Counted from the stretch's first letter, positions 1-12,139 are shown. The stretch is DNA of 64,000 nt from Elmis aenea (GCA_947652605.1 OX393579.1:39190970-39254969); one strand, 5' to 3'. Notes: generated from the sequence alone by a model not told the origin. Numbers and translations are program-made.

Positions 1-545
1 AAAGAGCAAGCACATCACATAGTACGCGAAGTACTGAGAAAGCTATCGGCGCTGTGGGCATCGCAATTGCTTGTACCGACACAAAAATTCAATCGTATGA
101 CCATTATCGAGCAATGCTCAAAACAGTAGACAGCGAAATACGAACCAGCTCCGAAGGAGACGAAAGTAGTTACATCGGCCAGAAAAATTATGACGACAGG
201 ATAAGGTATTCTTTTGACTAATTTCAACAAGGAAAAACAATAAATGAAGAGTTTTACGCCAATTATACTGTACAACTGCACCAGAAAATTCGCGAAAAAT
301 GACCCGCATTAGCGAAAAAAAAAGTGTTGGTTTGTCAAGCTAGTACTCCATGTCACAAGCATGTTATTGCGACGGTTTAAATTTATTAATGGTGCTTCAA
401 ATTGCTGTCACACGCACCCCACTCACCGGACTTAGACCCGTTACACTTTAGTTTATTTCTGATCATGAAGATGTTACACGGGTCATTTTTCAAAGTGATT
501 GCCGCCACAAACGCCTATTTTGAAGAGTCTGACGAATCAGCCTAA
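1..545 (+). pseudogene. Decayed mariner-family transposase
   Basis: Conceptual translation across frames gives successive mariner transposase landmarks. They are a helix-turn-helix/linker-like stretch near 20-120, an ARKIMTTG...ILLTNF segment near 175-240 (catalytic core), KTINEEFYANY near 230-270, a degraded KKKVLVCQAS region where HQDNAPAH is expected, and SHAPHSPDLDPLHFSLF near 410-460 matching the third-aspartate block HPPYSPDLAPSDYFLF. It ends ATNAYFEES then a stop near 545. In-frame stops and shifts interrupt it, so it is dead. The family enzyme cuts and pastes DNA at TA dinucleotides. The left end lies outside the window and no terminal repeat was identified. Confidence 0.75.
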
Positions 546-2087
546 CACAATCTTCAAAAAAATATTGTATTTAGGAACAGAACAAATAAACACAACTATA
601 ACAAACTCTTTTAATTGCTTCATTGTTGGTTCTTAACTACCCTAACTCGACTGTCCTCAAAATTTGGTCCACGGTGTCATCCTTTTGTAATTGCCCGTCT
701 TGTCATTCTTACGTATAAGCACATAAGTCTCGAGTGTTATGTCCCTGTCACAATGTATAAATCGTTTGTCAGTAAAGAAAATCCAAGTACTGACGTTGTA
801 GTTGTACATCCAAGTGATGACTATAATATTTTAACGTTAATTTGTTTTATCAAAGCTGAAATCTGCGTAAATTGATACTTGGTAGTTATTAAAACATTTT
901 AGAATACGTTAGTGTATCCCATTGTATTTTATTTGCAATTTAAAAAATTAAAATTGAAGTAAAATATGAATAGTTGATGGCAAGCTTCACATTACTAACA
1001 AAAGCTTATGAAAGCTTTGTGAACTATATGTCGTTTAATAAAGCTTCATTAAAAATTTTTCGACTGAAAACTTTTAATATTTTACACTTTTTCCTATTAT
1101 TTTTTAATGAGAACCTAACAATCCTTGAATACTTATCGTACCTAGTACCTACATCGTACTATTTGTTCAAGAAAACAGAAACTCTTCATTTCAAGGGCAA
1201 TAAACCCTTTACAATTTTTAATTAATCATAGGAATGCAAAAAGTCTAAATAAACTAGTTGTTTTTTTTATAAACAAATTTATACAAATTCAAAGCCACAT
1301 TTTGTCAAGTTTTTTTTTTTTGTTATTGAACCTCGGAACTAATTTAAATTATTGAATATATTTAGCACCACAAAACGATTATACAAAAATTATTAATATT
1401 TTAAATTTTAAACTGATGTAATTTTGTTCAGTTCTGTGCATAATTTCTTTAATAATCTCTCAAACATATTAAACTCCAGTACAATATTAATTGTCGCCAA
1501 GACAATTCTTACCTTGCTTGTGCGAAATTATAAATTTGAATTGCGCTTCAAAAATTTGTATTTTAATAAAATGGTATCCATTAAACTGTCAAGATAAGCA
1601 TTATTTTATACACCATGTGGTTAACATAGTGCATTATTGTGTATCTGCAGAATAAATTAATTATTTGTTGTAAGATCATCTTAATTATCTTTATCAATTT
1701 TAATTAGTAATACCAAAACAGGCTAATTAAGTGTTTGTCGCTGTAGGTACATGTCGTTAATTAATTTAAACAAGCGCATTCAAAATAAAATACGACAAAC
1801 TTTTCAGCGTATTTTTACCATCACTTGTTTTTCAAGTATTTCACCGCGTAAACAAACCAATAACATACAAAAATTGTTTACAAAACACATTATACGTACA
1901 CATTTTTAAAGCTAACCTGAAATATTGATATTTTGCTCCCTCGTAGCTTTTTTCAAAAATTCTTGTTTACCCAATGATGTTTAAAAATACAATAATTTGC
2001 CAAAAAAACGTTCTGAGAAAACAAAGCTATATTACCTGCCTAGGATATGATATCTGTATATTTAATATACAGAACATAACATTTCTT
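546..2087. other. AT-rich intergenic stretch, no gene seen
   Basis: Very AT-rich sequence with homopolymer runs. Short open frames at 615-875 and 974-1225 have no recognisable domain and biased low-complexity composition. I see no RNA gene, terminal repeat or tandem array here. Confidence 0.6.
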
Positions 2088-2101
2088 AAAAAAAAAACAG
2101 T

Positions 2102-2344
2102 CAACCGAGCTCGGTGGCTGGTTGGTATGCAACCTAGCGAGTAAAATCGGGAGGCGTGGGTTCGAATCCCGCGGCCGTCTGTCATCGTAGGGGTTTCAGG
2201 TGGTTTCCCCTACCTACTATAGGCAAATGCTGTGACAGTACTTCCACCTACCCTTACCTTACCCACCCTTTCCTTGTTCCCCGCCCCCTCCTCCCGGGCG
2301 CTAGTGACCTCAGTTGTCGAAGCGTCCCTAAAACTCTCAATTTT
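2102..2344 (+). repeat. tRNA-derived SINE, copy 1
   Basis: A short interspersed element with a pol III promoter. An A-box-like TGGCTGGTTGG lies near 2116 and a canonical B box GGTTCGAATCC at 2159-2169. The unrelated body after it (TTTCAGGTGGTTTCC, GGCAAATGCTGTG, CAGTACTTCCACCTA) is shared with the copy at 8308-8558. It is flanked by an A-rich direct repeat ending ACAGT (about 2088-2101 and 2345-2358), consistent with L1-type target-primed insertion. It is not a functional tRNA gene, because the 3' acceptor half does not pair. Confidence 0.85.
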
Positions 2345-2358
2345 AAAAAAAAAACAGT

Positions 2359-3185
2359 AAATTTCAAAATTTTAAATAATCATTATACCTATAGGTACAG
2401 TCTGGTTTAATTTCGAACCAATTACTTACTACCTACGTTGTCTTCTTTAAAGAAAAAATGCATTGTTAAATATGTATTTTAAATAAATGAAAACCTTTTT
2501 TTTTAATAAATACGTTTTTTATGTAAATAACATAATCCTGTAGGTTGTAGGTAATACATTTTTGGAATTAGAAAAAAAGTTCTAGCTAACAAGATGAAAA
2601 TCAAGTTTGTCGCCCATATAAAATTAACAATTTAGTACCTATTAAACAAAACGGAATCGGCACAGCAAAAAATTGATGGCACCATTAAAAGTAAAATAAA
2701 AATTTATTTAAAAACAATTGAGGATATTTCAAATCTGTTTTGATATTACTGATGAGCATAAAATTTAGCGACTTTGCCAAATTTAAACCTATACTTTAGC
2801 TATTATAATTAGCGAAATTCCCATGGTCGCCCTCGAATTTGAATCACCCTGTATATAAAAGACTTTAAAATATTAAGTTTGTGTTTCATGACCTCTGCAT
2901 AAATGGTACCACAGGCTATTTATGCATCGGGCGAAATTCGGATATATCATTCTTTTGACGCCGAAAAACGATGCCTACTTTGTCGTCCTCAAGCGATTTT
3001 TTTTTTATTGTGAGGCTCTTGTACCATTCGAATATAGACATACTCGATAAACTAGTCTCTCCGTAACATTTTGAACGTTTGTGTTGCAGTTTTATTTTTT
3101 TATATTTTTATTTTAACGCTCCATCATGAAAACTTTTACACAACAAAAATCTTTGAATGCTACAAAACCATTTAACTCTCTAACC
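2359..3185. other. AT-rich stretch with an orphan CACCCTGTATA end
   Basis: No gene is seen. CACCCTGTATA near 2845 looks like a solo terminus of the TACAGGGTG-ended foldback family found throughout the window. Confidence 0.5.
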
Positions 3186-3450
3186 CAGGGGTCTCAAACA
3201 CGCAGCCGGCGGGCCGCTTGCGACCTCTCTATACATTTCGCGCGGCCCGCCAAGTTTTTATAATAACCAATGCACAAACAAATAAATAATATATTTTATT
3301 AAATGAAGTTATTATAATTTTACTGTAGCGCAATACATTTCTGCCAGTATTTTCTACAAAACATATTTTTAATTCTTATATCTATCCTTTCTCTTCTAAA
3401 ATTTCACGAAATTAAAAGTTTCGAAAGTGTTCGGCCCGCTTATGAATTGT
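3186..3450 (+). mobile_element. hAT (Tip100/Zaphod-like) terminus, partial
   Basis: Begins CAGGGGTCTCAAACACGCAG followed by a CGGCGGGCCGC block, the characteristic end of Tip100/Zaphod-type hAT elements. CGGCCCGC blocks recur near 3240 and 3432. The opposite terminus and an 8-bp duplication were not found, so only the left end is supported. Downstream sequence to about 4360 has no convincing transposase frame. Confidence 0.5.
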
Positions 3451-4364
3451 GTGAATTAAATTAGTACACATAATACGTAATACGTTATAGTACTCCCACC
3501 GTTTAGCGAAATAACACATAAGTATTAACAACACAAAAAACAGTACCACAACTTAATAGTCACACTGTGTAAAATCACATACTACATTTACTGAGCCATT
3601 TCTGGATTGCAAATTTGGTTTGGAGAGGCATTTTTATATGCAGTCTACTTAATAAAAGCTGACTTGCTCTCTAAAACATCAAAGAACACCTGCATAAAGC
3701 TGTACTTGGATTTACATTTGACTTTTGACTTTTCATTCATAACATACATTTGCTTTGCAACTGTTTCTAATGCTGTAAATCATTGAAATCTCTCTAACTC
3801 TTTGAATAATTGATTTAAAGTTAGCAACTCCTTTCATTGCCCAAAGCTTACATGAAAATCGTCGAGAGTTCCTTACAAGAACTTATATATAATTTATTAA
3901 TTAATAAGTTGCTATTCCTGTAGTTATATTTGAGGTGAATTATAAATAATACTTATCACGATGTGCAAATTTGCAGAACCGATATGAAAAGGAAATATAA
4001 AAATGTCATAAACACAAAACTAAACAAAATATATGTTCTTATACGTACGTCCTTTAAAGTACAAATATTTTTGCATAATTTTAAAACTAAATTAAATTAA
4101 AAAATATTTTTAGTTAACAGTTAAAGGTACACTAAAGTCAGTAAATAAGTTACAAATGACTATATTACTTAAAAGGAAAGGAAAAACTGTGGAAAAAATA
4201 ATATTTTCCCACTTTTCCTCTGTTATTAACATTAACGCACTTGTTCCATCGCTTTTACGATCCTTTGAAACCAGCAATAAAGAATTCTGTTGTCTCATCT
4301 CTTCACCGTCGAAAAATCCAGTAGGACATTTAAAAAGTCAAGTGAAAACTTCTTAAATATACGT
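3451..4364. other. AT-rich stretch, no gene seen
   Basis: No recognisable coding segment, repeat unit or RNA gene. It may be the decayed interior of the hAT element beginning at 3186. Confidence 0.4.
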
Positions 4365-4590
4365 CTTACAGCCCTGACCTTGCCCCGAGCAACTTTTACC
4401 TGTTCGGTTCGCCAAAAGTTTGTCTGGCGACAAAGAGATTGAAAAAAAAAGAATGCGGAATTAGCTAAGTCAAGAGGCAAAAGAATTCCATGATGCTGGT
4501 TTCGAACGCCTGTAAAAACTATGAAACTAGTACCGTAATATCAAAAATTATCTTGGTCAAAGGTGGTCATGGAATAGAAAATTGTCGTCC
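4365..4590 (+). pseudogene. Mariner transposase 3' fragment
   Basis: One frame reads SPDLAPSNFYLFGSPK near 4370-4420, the block around the last catalytic aspartate of mariner transposases. A shifted frame near 4475-4520 reads EAKEFHDAGFERL, the usual C-terminal helix. Frameshifts and stops separate them. It is in the same orientation as the fragment at 1-545 but a separate copy. Confidence 0.7.
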
Positions 4591-4747
4591 TAGCTTAAAT
4601 CACCTTTTTGCAATAATATCTCAACATACGTCCTATACTGACATCATCTACAATAATGTGCAAATGTGTTGTTAATTCTAGAGATAAAACAATCTGAGAA
4701 TTCAAATAAAAGACTATTAACGTTTTTATTAACAGAAAAAAAACAAA

Positions 4748-5885
4748 TTAATGTAACTGTTGACATTGTGCCCCGCCTTGTTCAATGCACAAGTTTACGG
4801 GCATCATGCTATTAAAAGCATTTTGCAGCATTACTGGCGTTATGGTTGCACATTCTTCAACAATTCTTTGTTCCAGTTCTTGCAAATCAGCTACAGAAGT
4901 TCTGAAAATTATATTTTTTAAGTAATGGAACACAAAATAGTCGATAATGGTCAAATAAGGTGTGACCTCTGAGAAAACTCAACTTGTGTATGCAAACTTA
5001 TCAGCCGCCAATCAAAAAACTCGCGAAGAAAAGCTATAGTTTCTTGTGTCGTATGTGCCATTGCACCGTCCTGCTGAGAATAGCCATGCTGAAGTCCATC
5101 ATCGTGTAGTTGTTGAACAAATTCAGTCAATACCGTCTATGTCTCACACAAAATGTTGTCGCTAGAATCTGATCAAGACTGTGTTTATTGCATCAAAAAT
5201 ATCAAATGGTGCAGTTTTTAAAAAAATCCTAAACGGTGCCGGAGAAAAACCAAAACTCCTGCAAAAGCGCTATGATTTGAGAAGTTGTATTATATTTTAT
5301 GTATTATAACTAAATCTATGCGACTTGCATAGGCGTTTAAAATGGGGTAAACCGTTTTTACAAGGGCCTCGTTTTTCGCGATTTTCTCCGGGACTGTTTA
5401 AGATTTTTTCAAAAAAGTTGCACCATTTTACTTGCAAAGGATACGCTCATTGGTAAATAGAAGAATTTAGATTTTATCTCCGACAGTTTCATGACCAACG
5501 CGATCACAAAAATTACTTTTATTATTCAACTTTTCAGTTTTTCCTCTATTTTTCCGAAGGAAATGGCCAGTGGCACGTATAACTCTGCAAAGTATTTAGT
5601 TTTGATCTTCTTGATGCAATAAACACAGCGCCTTGATCAGATTCTAGCGACAACATATCGTAACCTTCCCTGGTCAGCATTGATGGTGAAATTTAAAAAA
5701 AAAACACCAATTTTCTGAGCATGTAGTGGAGATTCAACAAAAGTATGCGGATCATCAGTGCTTCACATCGGCATATTTTGGGTGTTGACGTACCCCGAAA
5801 GTTGAAATCACGCTTCGTCGAAAAAAGAAGTTAAGTTTAGCAGGTCGTCATTCATTAAATTTTGACAAACCACTGGCAGTACGCA
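4748..5885 (-). pseudogene. Tc1/mariner-like transposase remnant split by a MITE
   Basis: The minus strand encodes, from 5885 leftward, DEA.FQLSGYVNTQN and ESPLHAQKIGVFF (first catalytic aspartate region of the insect Tc1/mariner-like group). After an interruption at 5154-5655 come LHDDGLQHGYSQQDGAMAHT (5060-5110), LREFFDWRLISLHT and VADLQELEQRIVEECATITP at 4820-4880. These blocks are in family order. The catalytic part has stops and the 5154-5655 palindromic element sits in the middle, so it is inactive. Confidence 0.75.
5154..5655. mobile_element. Long-inverted-repeat MITE inside the transposase remnant
   Basis: TGTTGTCGCTAGAATCTGAT (5154-) recurs inverted at the other end (to 5655), giving terminal inverted repeats of at least 43 bp. 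Inverted similarity continues inward (GGTGCAGTTTTT near 5210 against AAAAAGTTGCACC near 5425). There is no coding capacity. It interrupts an otherwise collinear transposase remnant, which fixes its boundaries. Confidence 0.8.
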
Positions 5886-5928
5886 AGAAGTCTGGGGTGG
5901 TCTGCCGGCAAAAGGGCTTAATATGATT

Positions 5929-6716
5929 AGGGGAGGGAGGGGTAATGGCACCCACTTAAGCAACAAAAATCATATATTCTAAACCGTAACAACAATTACG
6001 CTGTAATTTGAGGTTATTGTTGACAAAACATTACTTAGTGTTCGGGTTAAGTCAAATTTGATTAAACCTTAAAGAACCAAAACTTATTAATAATTTAAAA
6101 ACATGTAAGTGAGCGGAATTACCCGCCTGCTAGTGGGTAATGGCGCTCACCTATTTTATGTGTAAACAGCTTTGGATATTGATATTTCAGGATACTTTAC
6201 CAGTTGTTTTTTTAGTTGTACGAGGCATTGTGCACAATTACTATGAGAAAAAATAAAATATAATTAAATTATATAAAAATATCGATGAGGGTAATGCCGC
6301 TCACCGAGCGTTATTGCCGTAGCTAATTGAGCGCCATTACCCCCTGTTGCACAACTGTCTAAATTCGGTATTTTACTAAACTAGCCTTGAATTTAAAAAA
6401 TAGCTTTATATGGTCACTCCTGCTTAAAATGACACAAATTTCATAGGAGACCAAAGCACAAACTCAAATTAGACTAATTGAACTACTTACAGTTTTTTTT
6501 GTCGGCGATTTCTTATATGAAAATGTTAAAAATGACACATATTCAATTAACTTACGTTTTATGGTGAAATAAGTTTTTTTTACTTACGGCATGTATTTAT
6601 TAGAACGAAAGCTAGGTGGCTGCTAAGTTTAACTTTTAAATATTTGAAAACTGGCGCAAAATGACGGTGAGCGTAATTACCTACTGAGCGTCATTACCCC
6701 GCTCACCCCTACATCT
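5929..6716. mobile_element. Non-autonomous element with GGGGTAATG inverted ends
   Basis: The ends are imperfect inverted repeats: TAGGGG..GGGGTAATGGC at 5929 and its complement GTCATTACCCCGCTCACCCCTA ending 6716. The same motif occurs internally as hairpins near 6110-6155 (GTGAGCG..TTACCC...GGGTAATGGCGCTCAC) and 6285-6345. No frame of note lies inside. Target duplication is unclear, so class is unassigned. Confidence 0.6.
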
Positions 6717-8295
6717 TATATGGATGCATATCCAAGTCCTTCTTTACAATCGTTGGGCATGTTCCACAAGAAAGTCCAATTTCTTGACATTTCAAAGGTT
6801 TTGTAGGCTCTTGTTTCACACGTTGACAAACGTCAATAACAACTTATTTTGTACGAACAGTTGGCCTATTGGTACTTTTTTTAGGAGCCACAGAACCAGT
6901 TTCGCTAAACAGACCAACACAATTTGTAAGACATGCATAAAATTTATTTGGTATTACTGTCAAGTCTGGGAAGAACTCCCAAAAATCGTTCAAACATAAA
7001 TGCTTACTGCTGTATTCCCAAATTCCATTAACTACCACAAAAGTTAGAAAATATGCTTTAATTGAGTAAATTTGAGCTCTGTGGTGAAAACCATAAGTAA
7101 AATGATTCAAAAACTGCTTAAGATTACAATAGAAAGAAAACTTCGCCAGAACTGCTTTAAAAATTATGACAATCAAAAAATGATTGACATAAATCCACAA
7201 AAGTACCTTCGACAATTATTTAAAATCCATGAACACCCTGACCAAGATAATTTTTGGTATGGTATATTAATTTTGGATGGGTTAAGTTAAGGAAACAAAT
7301 TTTTTCTTGACATTCGTTTCTAACTTGCTTCAATTATTATAATCATTTGTAACTTATTTACTGAATTTCCCTCCTACGTGTACCATTAACATCAAGCCCC
7401 GAAAAGCTACTACCACCCACCACTGATTATATTTTCTACAGCGAAGAGCATCTTTCTTAATCCCGAATTCGTGGTTATATATTGTTATTTAACAAATGTC
7501 TTTTTTATTTTAAAGTCATTGTCGCAGTTGCTCTCATCATCATCAGTTTTTGTTTAAGACATGACAAATAGAAAATAAAACATACGCCACCGTTTTAAGA
7601 CGATTGTATCAGATTCGTGTGTTTTGTTTTGTGTAATAAATGAATGAAAATAAATAACCTGTTTATTTCTCAGTGGGAAACCTAATTTGCATGGATCTTT
7701 AATTCATTTCACGCAACGCACGTAACAGACCCTTAAAACTAAATGGCAATTTAACTTTTAGCGGCTAAGTTACTTAAATGGCAAAGTTTTAAAGGCAGAT
7801 GCTCTATAATACAATCAGTTGCTCGCCTTTTTATTAAGATTTCTCATTTCTAAAACAACATGAATTATAAATACCACTCAAAATTCAAGGCATATTGTAT
7901 TTCGTTTATGTACGTAATCTTTCATTTATAAATAAGAAACCAAGTCTTTGTATTTCCTAAAAATTTAATCATAAATTAAGATGTAGCATATGTACTGGAA
8001 ACTCCCTCGAGTAACGTAAAAATCTGAAAAATACGCATTAAAATCAAATACAATTTTACTAAAAATAAATTTGGTTATAGGTTTCCAAATAGATTTTCTA
8101 AAATTTAAATTGTTCGAAGACTATGAAATCTTATGTAAGTGTAACGTGAACAACTTGGTATAAATACTAAAGTTATTAGATTTCTATTAGGATAACTTAC
8201 AGATGATTACTATTTTAATATGCCAAGCATATTTTTACCTCTTGCTTTTCCTCCTATTCAGGTTTTCCTCTTATCGCCGTAGCGGCTCGTGATTG
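6717..8295. other. AT-rich stretch, no assigned gene
   Basis: A 123-codon minus frame spans 6844-7215 with no recognisable domain. The overlapping plus frame 6724-6999 is equally uninformative. Nothing in codon pattern or neighbours supports a gene. The rest is AT-rich with no detected repeat pair. Confidence 0.45.
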
Positions 8296-8307
8296 GACCT
8301 AAATCAT

Positions 8308-8558
8308 GCTTGGTGGCTGGTTGGTAAAACAACCTAACTTGTAATTGGGAGGTCCTGGGTTCGATTCCCAGGGCCGACTGTCATTGTAGAGGTTTCAGGT
8401 GGTTTCCTCTACGGTTAAGGCAAATGCTGTGGCAGTACTTCCACCTATCCTTACCCATCCTTGACTATCCACATCCCTACCCATTATCCTTGTACCTCTA
8501 AAGACTGAAGAGGGGGTCAACCCCCCTATAGCAGTCTCCGCGCGAGCGGAAAACACGT
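8308..8558 (+). repeat. tRNA-derived SINE, copy 2, with target-site duplication
   Basis: Same family as 2102-2344: A-box-like GGTGGCTGGTTGG, B box GGTTCGATTCC at 8358-8368, then the shared body. The element is flanked by GACCTAAATCAT at 8296-8307 and 8559-8570, a 12-bp direct repeat that fixes the ends. The 3' portion (about 8500-8558) differs from copy 1, so the family tail is variable. Confidence 0.9.
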
Positions 8559-8799
8559 GACCTAAATCATAACAACATTTAAAACCAGGGACTAAAAACG
8601 AAAAAAATTCCGTTCGTTTCTGTTCGGAACGAAAACGAAATATATCGTTTTCGTTCTTTTCTTTCTAACCGAAAAAAAATCTTTTTTCGTTTTCGTGAAC
8701 CGAAATAATAACGGTTAAAACCGGTTTTACAATATTTTTTTGTCGTCAAAAAATCTTTTTTTTTTTTAGTCACCACAACCCTCTATAAATACGATAACA

Positions 8800-9206
8800 A
8801 TGGCCGCATTCCACTCAAGCACCGTACACTTATTGTATGTGTACGGTACACAATGAATGGAACGGTCGGTGTAGCAAAGTGCATGTGTAACGTTTACGTA
8901 TTTATACTTAACCTCAAAATTTTCAGTTTATGATTGCAGTGAACTATTTTGCAGTTGAAACATTGATTATTATATTATATTTTTAGGATTTTAGGACATT
9001 ACCGTGCAAGTGTCATCCATTTTTCTCACACCACTGTCAATCACATGAAAATTTGAGGTTATGTTAGTTCAGTTCTACAAGTGCCCGGCATAATTTTTAA
9101 GTACACTTTAGGAGTAGTTGTCGTACCGCCGTGCATGTGCACAGATTGATGGAACACTGGCAGTACATGTACCGATGTGCACGGTGCTTGAGTGGAATGC
9201 GGCCAT
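8800..9206. mobile_element. TIR MITE nested in hAT copy A
   Basis: ATGGCCGCATTCCACTCAAG at 8800 recurs inverted ending at 9206 (TGAGTGGAATGCGGCCAT). The uninterrupted equivalent lies in hAT copy B near 38450-38470, so this 0.4-kb block is an insertion. The inner part carries further inverted similarity (GTGTACGGT / ACCGATGTGCAC). No coding content. Confidence 0.8.
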
Positions 9207-9832
9207 TATTTGCGTCTCAACTAAAATATTAACGATGACGATGGGGTTTGATGCTCACGGACAGCATATTTTGAACTGGCGAACCATCGCCATATTAAAT
9301 TTACCAAATCGTTAAACACAATAACATTTAACTATTTTATTAAGTTTAACACCCGTAAGGTGCAAAAACACAACGTGATTAGGTTAAATTAGACACACGA
9401 TCTTTATCTAAAAATATGAAAATATAGCAAGTGCTGTTTTAAATTTGTTTTAGTACTAAAAATCTATGCATTTGAATTAAATAAGATCCTGCTGTAATTA
9501 TTTAAAAAGACAAAAGAATGAATTCAAGTGGATAATTTACTAAATGTTATAAATAAAAAAGATATTAAAAAAAAAACTTATATTAACTTGAAATGTACTT
9601 TAACTTTATAGTTTGTACATACCATACAATATACATTTTCACATTCCGTTAAATCTTAATAGCAACAGATCTTCCAATAAATCTTCTTTTACATTAGTCC
9701 TTTTCGAAGTAAAAATAAATGTTACTATTATTATGTCTAAACGCAAATAAAACATACACATTGATAATATATATCCAATCAAGTATATATTCTAAATTGA
9801 TAATCTAAAAAACAAATTAGAAATAGAGAATA

Positions 9833-11741
9833 TACAGGGTGCACCACGACCCTGAGATTCTTCGATAGCTCCTTTATTAATGAAAATATCAAAAAATGTT
9901 TAATACAAATATTGTGCGAACCTATTTTCTACATAACCTAAAATTATTTTCAAATATACAGAGTGTTTCGTTTGACCGGCACATATAAAAATTTAATTTT
10001 TTTAAATAGAACACCCTGTATATTTTTACATTTTTGGATTCCTCTTAAAATTTACTTTAAAAAATGTATAAGGTTATATGAGTTTTAAGTCAACCGTTTT
10101 CGTAAAATTTACATTTTTGTGAAAATTTTGAGCGATACAGCACTTTCAATTTTTTTTAACATTAAAGTTATTTAAAAAAGCGGTAAAATTTCGTTTAAAA
10201 CTTAGATTGACAATAGATTAATTAACACTTTGCGCTAGCTACATTTAAAAAATATTATACAGGGTGTTTTTTACGCTTGGTCAAACTTGTGAAACTTTAA
10301 ACATCGATAAGTCATTTTTCTTAAATGCAACACCCTGTATAGTTTTACATTTTCTTGTAGAGAATTTAATTGTCTTTCGAAATTATTAAGCATGTCCTAT
10401 ACCTAAAGTTAATATTTTTCGAGCTATCTCGATTTTTATTAGTATTACTAAGGCAATTAAAATATTTTAAAGTCGGCCATGGACGTAAGCCGTAATTTTT
10501 CAAAGAATTTTTAAACAAAAGAATAAAAAGAGCTCCAACTTTAATTTTAGTCCAATAATGTACCCCTTTTCCCGAGATTTATCGTATAAATTGTTTAAAA
10601 TTATATCCTTGTTCATGTTCTACGCACAGCCGTAGATGTTGTCTCAAAGACTCTAGCACTCTTGATAACATTTCGGGGGTTATACCATTAAAAGCAACAC
10701 AGGAAGTAATGCAGTTGCCGAACACAGAATATCCTAATAGATGGATAGGGCGAGGTAGACCAATATCCTGGCCACCTAGGTCACCTGATCTTACCCCTAT
10801 AGATTTATTTTTGTGGGGACCCATAAAACAGGTGTATCAAGACACCCCAACAACTGCTGAAGATGTGCAGAACAGGATTTGTGTTGCTTTTGATGGTATA
10901 ACCCCCGAAATGTTATAAAGGGAGCTAGTCTTTCAGACAAGGTCTACGGCTTTGCGTAGAACAAGGACATAATCTTGAACAATTTATACGATAAATTTCG
11001 GTAAAATGGGGTACATTTTTAGCCTAAAATTAAAGTTGCAGCTCTTTTTATTCTTTTGTTTAAAAATTCTTTGAAAAATTACAACTTAAGTCCATAGCCC
11101 ACTTTAAAATATTTTAATTGCCTTAGTAATACTAATAAAAATTGAGATAGCTCGAAAAATGTTAACTTTAGGTATAGGACATGCTTAATAATTTCGAAAG
11201 ACAATTAAATTCTCTACAAGAAAATGTAAAAATATACAGGGTGTTACATTTAAGAAAAATGACTTATCGATGTTTAAAGTTTCACAAGTTTGACCAAGCG
11301 TAAAAAACACCCTGTATAATATTTTTTAAATGTAGCTAGCGCAAAGTGTTAATTAATCTATTGTCAATCTAAGTTTTAAACGAAATTTTACCGCTTTTTT
11401 AAATAACTTTAATGTTAAAAAAAATTGAAAGTGCTGTATCGCTCAAAATTTTCACAAAAATGTAAATTTTACGAAAACGGTTGACTTAAGACCCATATAA
11501 CCTTATACATTTTTTAAAGTAAATTTTAAGAGGAATCCAAAAATGTTAAAATATACAGGGTGTTCTATTTAAAAAAATTAAATTTTTATATGTGCCGGTC
11601 AAACGAAACACTCTGTATGTTTGAAAATAATTTTAGGTTATGTAGAAAATAGGTTCGCACAATATTTGTATTAAACATTTTTTGATATTTTCATTAATAA
11701 AGGAGCTATCGAAGAATCTCAGGGTCGTGGTGCACCCTGTA
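9833..11741. mobile_element. Foldback mariner derivative with ~865-bp arms
   Basis: Begins TACAGGGTGCACCACGACC and ends with its complement at 11741. The left arm (9833 to about 10700) is repeated inverted as the right arm (about 10880-11741). Only about 180 bp in the middle is unique. It is nested in hAT copy A; the empty site near 37838 in copy B shows insertion at a TA-like dinucleotide. Both arm inner ends carry the same transposase 3' coding segment in opposite directions, so the element is an inverted duplication of one transposon end. Confidence 0.9.
10709..10918 (+). pseudogene. Transposase fragment in the foldback centre
   Basis: Seventy codons with WPPRSPDLTPIDLFLWGPIK, the last-aspartate block of Tc1/mariner-type transposases, followed by AEDVQNRICVAFDGITPEML and a stop. 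The last segment recurs on the minus strand at 10579-10700 in the left arm (VAFNGITPEMLSRVLESLRQ). Only the C-terminal part of the enzyme survives, so it cannot be active. Confidence 0.8.
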
Positions 11742-12139
11742 TGTACCGTTAATTGTGTTACACGAAATTGCAAGTATAAACAATAAAGTTGTTAATACAT
11801 ATTCACGTAAATATATGGAGAAAAGTGAAGCTCACTCATTTCAAGTGAGATTTTTTACTGCCTCGTAGAGTGTCCCCAGCACAGAAGGTAAATTCGCGTT
11901 TGTGTTTATTAACAAATAAAATTGAAATAGCGACAAAACCGGTTAAAACCGGTTTTGGAAAATATTTATTTCGTTTTCGTTCTTGAACGAAAAATAATAA
12001 TTTCGTTTTCGGTTTCGTTTTCGTTCTTAAAAACATTTCGGTTAATTTCGTTTAACGTTTTCGTTTTCGTTCCGTTCTTAGTCCCCGTTTACCTATTCGC
12101 TTGTAACTGAGTTCTGGACACCCCGATTTTTCTTTAGTT

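Larger units (their letters stand above)
8586..12087 (+). mobile_element. hAT-type non-autonomous element, copy A (interrupted twice)
   Basis: Starts CAGGGACTAAAAACG at 8586 and ends CGTTCTTAGTCCCCG at 12087. Long subterminal regions are built of AACGAAAACG-like units and CCGGTTTTAACC palindromes. It is the inverted paralogue of the uninterrupted copy at 37495-38678. Removing the nested elements at 8800-9206 and 9833-11741 leaves about 1.19 kb, matching copy B. The 8-bp flanks (TTTAAAAC / TTTACCTA) match only partly, so the duplication has decayed. No transposase frame of its own is present. Confidence 0.85.

Noticed and set aside
2102..2200. Possible tRNA gene
   Set aside because: Good B box, but no acceptor stem pairing, and the same head recurs in a longer element with target duplications, so it is a SINE.
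6844..7215. 123-codon minus-strand frame as a host gene
   Set aside because: No recognisable domain, atypical hydrophobic composition and no splice-site or neighbour support.
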